Assembly: GCA_030706745.1 (NCBI GenBank)
Contig: JAUZNX010000007.1
Coordinates: 141,825 to 205,824 of the forward strand
DNA from: Bacteroidota bacterium
GTDB taxonomy: Bacteria; Bacteroidota; Ignavibacteria; Palsa-1295
Length of the DNA: 64,000 nucleotides
Direction: 5' to 3'
Part shown: positions 61,130 to 64,000 of the stretch, one piece after another
Position numbering within the stretch: the first letter of the stretch is position 1
Layout: every line of letters starts with the position of its first letter
Notes under the pieces: model-generated
Database searches by the model: none
Seen by the model: only the letters and a program-made list of their open reading frames with translations
What the model was told of the DNA's origin: nothing
Program-made: the position numbers and the translations under genes

Positions 61130-64000
61130 ATGAGGAAACTCTACATTTTCTTCCTGGCTGTGTTGCTTTTTAGCGCGATCCTTCCGCCAAGGCTCGCGCA
61201 GGCACAGCCATATACTATGAACCAGTATCTGCTGCGGACCACGACTGGTTCGGGCAGTAGCTGGCAACCGCTCGCATCGGGTACGGTGCTCTCGGGACTC
61301 CCGAGTTACTACTACAATATGTCGAGCGCACAGCCGTTCCCATTCTCCTTCCGCTTCTTAAACACGACGTATACCAGTAGTAATAGTTTCGTCGTCAACG
61401 GATGCGGATCTGTTATCCTGAGCCAGACTTATGTCGGCCAGCCATACGACTTTGAGGATGGCTATAATTACGGCTACCATTACGATTATGGCAATGGACA
61501 GATCTCCAGTGCCTACGATGCGCCGTACGATTTCATGTATAACCAGAGCGGCTATTATTATCCGAACTATAAAGCCGCCGCAATGGAGTACCTTAACTAT
61601 AACGCCTATTGCCCCGGAGGCTCCGCCGCGCAAATTCAGTGGGCTGTGCTTGGGACAGCTCCGAATCGCCAGCTCGTCGTCGAGACGCTGCATAATCACT
61701 CATATTACAGGTACATCTTCACTGGCGACGGAACGCTTGAAGAGAGCCATCAGGTCGTCTTTTTCGAGAATGGAATCTCCAAATTCCAATTCAATTATGC
61801 GCCCCAAATCGGATCGCGCAACAACAGCTACGGTTTTGGTTATGGTGCTGTCAGCGGCTCATATCACTATGAGTACGATGGTGCTGAGACCGGTATCAAA
61901 GAGACCGGCGGCCAGTACATGATGATCAATTTCAATAATCCAAACCAGTCTTATAATAACGGCACGCAGGTGCTCGGCGCCCCGATCTGGGCGTATAGTT
62001 CTGGTGTTGGACAGTACACGCTCAACGCACTCGGACAGCGTATCACGTACAGCCCATACCCGGGTTATGGTGCACCATATCTTGGCAACTGTAATCAGGA
62101 TATGCCGACCTCGAGCCTCATGATCTTCATCGCTTGGCCATCTGATTTTTCGGCAGACTTCTGCTACATGAGCCAAAGCCCGACGGGTACCAGGCCAGCG
62201 ACTCCATACTATCAGCCGAGCACGCAGCTTTACCCGACGGTCCAGATCACAAATCAGGGGACGAATATTCCGACCCAGCTCACCGTGCGGTTCCGTACGA
62301 CGATCCTCGGTGCGTCGAACTATATCTACACGTATGACTCGGTGATAACGGCAGCAAATCTTCCAAGCTCGTTTGCTTCGAAGCTGATCGTATTCAACAG
62401 TCCCACGTCATCGTATACGACAGGTCCGGCCCCCGGCTCATGGAATATCTATGAGGACACGGCAACGGTATTCGGTCTGACGCCAACGGCGGATCAGGCC
62501 CCGTCGGACAATCTCACGATCGACGAATGGATCTGTTCGCCACCACACGATATCAAGGCGATCACGGTGACGAGCTTCCCGACGGGATCTCGGACCCCTG
62601 TAGCCTTCCCGGCCAGCGTAAGCATTCGGTTCAAGAACATCGGCTCGAATACCAGCCCCGAAACGAATATTCCGGTGACGGCTGCCATCAAGGATAAGAG
62701 CGGAGCCGTCGTCTATCGCGACACTGTGATCATCGGCAACTGGCCGCAGGGCGTCGATTCGAATGTGACGTTCAACAACTTCACCCCGCAACTCAATGGC
62801 GTTGATACCTGCTGGGGCATTGCGATCTGGCCAACCGACCAGTTGCATGCTGACGATACGACCAAGGGTACCTTCACGGTTGCATACGGCGATGATGTGC
62901 AGGCCATATCGGTCTTCAATCCGCAGCAGGATGAAGAGAAGCCGTACTACACGTCATGGAAGCCCGGTGCGTACTTCCGTTCGGTCGGAGCGGCTCCGGG
63001 TGAGTTCAACGTACCGGCCCGAGTCGAGATCCGCCGGTGTTCGGACGGTCAGCTCGTCTTCCGCGCCGACTCGAGCATTCCGGAGCTCAATATTGATAAC
63101 GTGCAGGTGCCGTTCTTCTTCCCGACCGTTCAGGGTGGCTGGGATATTTCGAAGATCCCGCCGGGATGTTATAACATCTGTGCGATCGCACGTTTGAACA
63201 ACGACGGCGATCGATCGAACGACACCGCCTGCGGTTCGTTCTCGATCATCGACCGGTTGAAGGGCGATATCTATGTGGGCGTTGGCCAGCGGTTCCAAAC
63301 ACTGCATGCCGCAGTCGACTCGCTGATCTATCGCGGAGTCGGCGGCAATGTTCGCCTGCTGCTCGCCGATAACAACTACACGGAGAACGGGACCTATAAG
63401 GTCAGTGATGCCAACGGCGCGCTGGACTTCACAAAGATCCGCGGTCTTGCCGATACGGCTCGTCTGACGATCACTCCGAAGCCGGGCGTTCAGCCACGGA
63501 TCCTCTTTACGGGCAGCCGTCCGTTCTGCTTCTACTTCGGTGATTACGTAACAGGCGTCGGCGCATCTGCCGCGATCGTATCGGCTCCGTTCGGTGGATA
63601 CGTCACGATCGAGGGGTATAACCCGCTCGGCATTGGCGCACCGGACCAACTGGTTGCCGAACCGAACAAGCGCACGATGACGATCGTCGATTCCTCGACT
63701 GCTGTCGGTGGTATCTTCTCGATCGAGAACGGCGCGAGCAACATCACGCTCAAGGACCTTCGCCTCATCGGCAACGGCTTGATGCAGGTCGATTCCATCC
63801 GCGTGCCGATCACAGCTCCAACCAAATCGCTGTGCTACGGCATTTCGCGCGATTCGGATGCGGTCATCCGTATCTACAACGAGCACAACTTCCAGTTGTA
63901 CTCTGCCGGTGTTCGTGACACGACACCGATCAACCATATCCGTATCGAGAACTGCGAGATCGCGGGCGCCAAGTATGGCATCTACGATCACGGGTTCCAC
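61130..64000 (+). CDS. Giant exported protein, CARDB-like and beta-helix-like regions (3' end cut by window)
   Basis: The frame is open from ATG 61130 to the window edge, 957 codons. A signal peptide (FFLAVLLFSAILPPRLAQAQ) is followed by an unusually Tyr/Asn/Gly-rich domain (YNYGYHYDYGNGQ, SYNNGTQVLG). CARDB-like modules follow (DIKAITVTSFPTGSRTPV; VEIRRCSDGQLVF), and from about residue 700 a right-handed beta-helix-like segment (YVGVGQRFQTLHAAVDSL, ENGASNITLKDLRLIGNG, NHIRIENCEIAGAKYG). This is the architecture of very large T9SS substrates; the sorting tail would lie beyond the edge. Confidence 0.88.
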   Translation, partial: MRKLYIFFLAVLLFSAILPPRLAQAQPYTMNQYLLRTTTGSGSSWQPLASGTVLSGLPSYYYNMSSAQPFPFSFRFLNTTYTSSNSFVVNGCGSVILSQTYVGQPYDFEDGYNYGYHYDYGNGQISSAYDAPYDFMYNQSGYYYPNYKAAAMEYLNYNAYCPGGSAAQIQWAVLGTAPNRQLVVETLHNHSYYRYIFTGDGTLEESHQVVFFENGISKFQFNYAPQIGSRNNSYGFGYGAVSGSYHYEYDGAETGIKETGGQYMMINFNNPNQSYNNGTQVLGAPIWAYSSGVGQYTLNALGQRITYSPYPGYGAPYLGNCNQDMPTSSLMIFIAWPSDFSADFCYMSQSPTGTRPATPYYQPSTQLYPTVQITNQGTNIPTQLTVRFRTTILGASNYIYTYDSVITAANLPSSFASKLIVFNSPTSSYTTGPAPGSWNIYEDTATVFGLTPTADQAPSDNLTIDEWICSPPHDIKAITVTSFPTGSRTPVAFPASVSIRFKNIGSNTSPETNIPVTAAIKDKSGAVVYRDTVIIGNWPQGVDSNVTFNNFTPQLNGVDTCWGIAIWPTDQLHADDTTKGTFTVAYGDDVQAISVFNPQQDEEKPYYTSWKPGAYFRSVGAAPGEFNVPARVEIRRCSDGQLVFRADSSIPELNIDNVQVPFFFPTVQGGWDISKIPPGCYNICAIARLNNDGDRSNDTACGSFSIIDRLKGDIYVGVGQRFQTLHAAVDSLIYRGVGGNVRLLLADNNYTENGTYKVSDANGALDFTKIRGLADTARLTITPKPGVQPRILFTGSRPFCFYFGDYVTGVGASAAIVSAPFGGYVTIEGYNPLGIGAPDQLVAEPNKRTMTIVDSSTAVGGIFSIENGASNITLKDLRLIGNGLMQVDSIRVPITAPTKSLCYGISRDSDAVIRIYNEHNFQLYSAGVRDTTPINHIRIENCEIAGAKYGIYDHGFH

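Overview
The window is a chromosomal stretch of a Gram-negative bacterium of the Bacteroidota/Chlorobiota type. Several secreted proteins end in type IX secretion (T9SS)-like sorting tails, there is a TonB/ExbB/ExbD/ExbD/PstS-like/TPR gene row, and many genes lack a clear Shine-Dalgarno sequence. Moderate GC content and the many long, otherwise unrecognised secreted proteins would fit a Kapabacteria/Ignavibacteria-like lineage; this placement is an inference. No insertion sequence, prophage or CRISPR array was seen.

Layout. 1-8.1 kb (minus): a ten-gene row running exbB, exbD, exbD, tonB, a soluble tonB paralogue, a small membrane protein, a PstS-like lipoprotein, a TPR protein, a histidine kinase and a sigma54-type response regulator cut by the window edge. 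8.3-17.8 kb (mostly minus): a VWA lipoprotein, polyprenyl synthase, tatC, a Spy-like His/Pro-rich protein (plus), glyA, an outer-membrane barrel, a lipoprotein and glgA. Then come tRNA-Ser(TGA) (plus) and two T9SS-type ORFs (minus).

20.0-30.0 kb (plus): a potassium module with a sigma54-type response regulator, a small outer-membrane protein, a histidine kinase, a 27-residue membrane peptide, kdpF, kdpA, kdpB, kdpC and a kinase-less KdpD. That last protein is fused to a universal-stress domain and a PTS EIIA(Ntr)-like domain. 30.2-43.0 kb: two large secreted proteins (plus), one with an in-frame TGA followed by 122 open codons, then a convergent three-gene surface operon (barrel, 1662-residue secreted protein, Fn3-like protein).

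43.3-52.3 kb is the most accessory-looking region. It holds an hsdR 3' fragment, two tandem LuxR-type HTH paralogues among four copies of a 23-24 bp G-rich element, covarying hairpins, and a chaperone-usher-like pilus locus (two DUF4402-like subunits, a PapD-like chaperone, an usher-like barrel). 52.4-60.4 kb (minus): a seven-gene, mostly overlapping operon for a hydrogenase-4/complex I-like membrane complex. Its catalytic subunit lacks all four NiFe cysteines (an Ehr-type complex), and it contains an HTH-EIIA(Ntr) fusion. From 61.1 kb a giant exported protein runs off the end.

A recurring theme is EIIA(Ntr)-type domains fused to regulators in two energy/ion modules (potassium uptake and the Ehr complex), both keeping the phospho-acceptor histidine. 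This suggests that a nitrogen-PTS-like signal reaches both systems.
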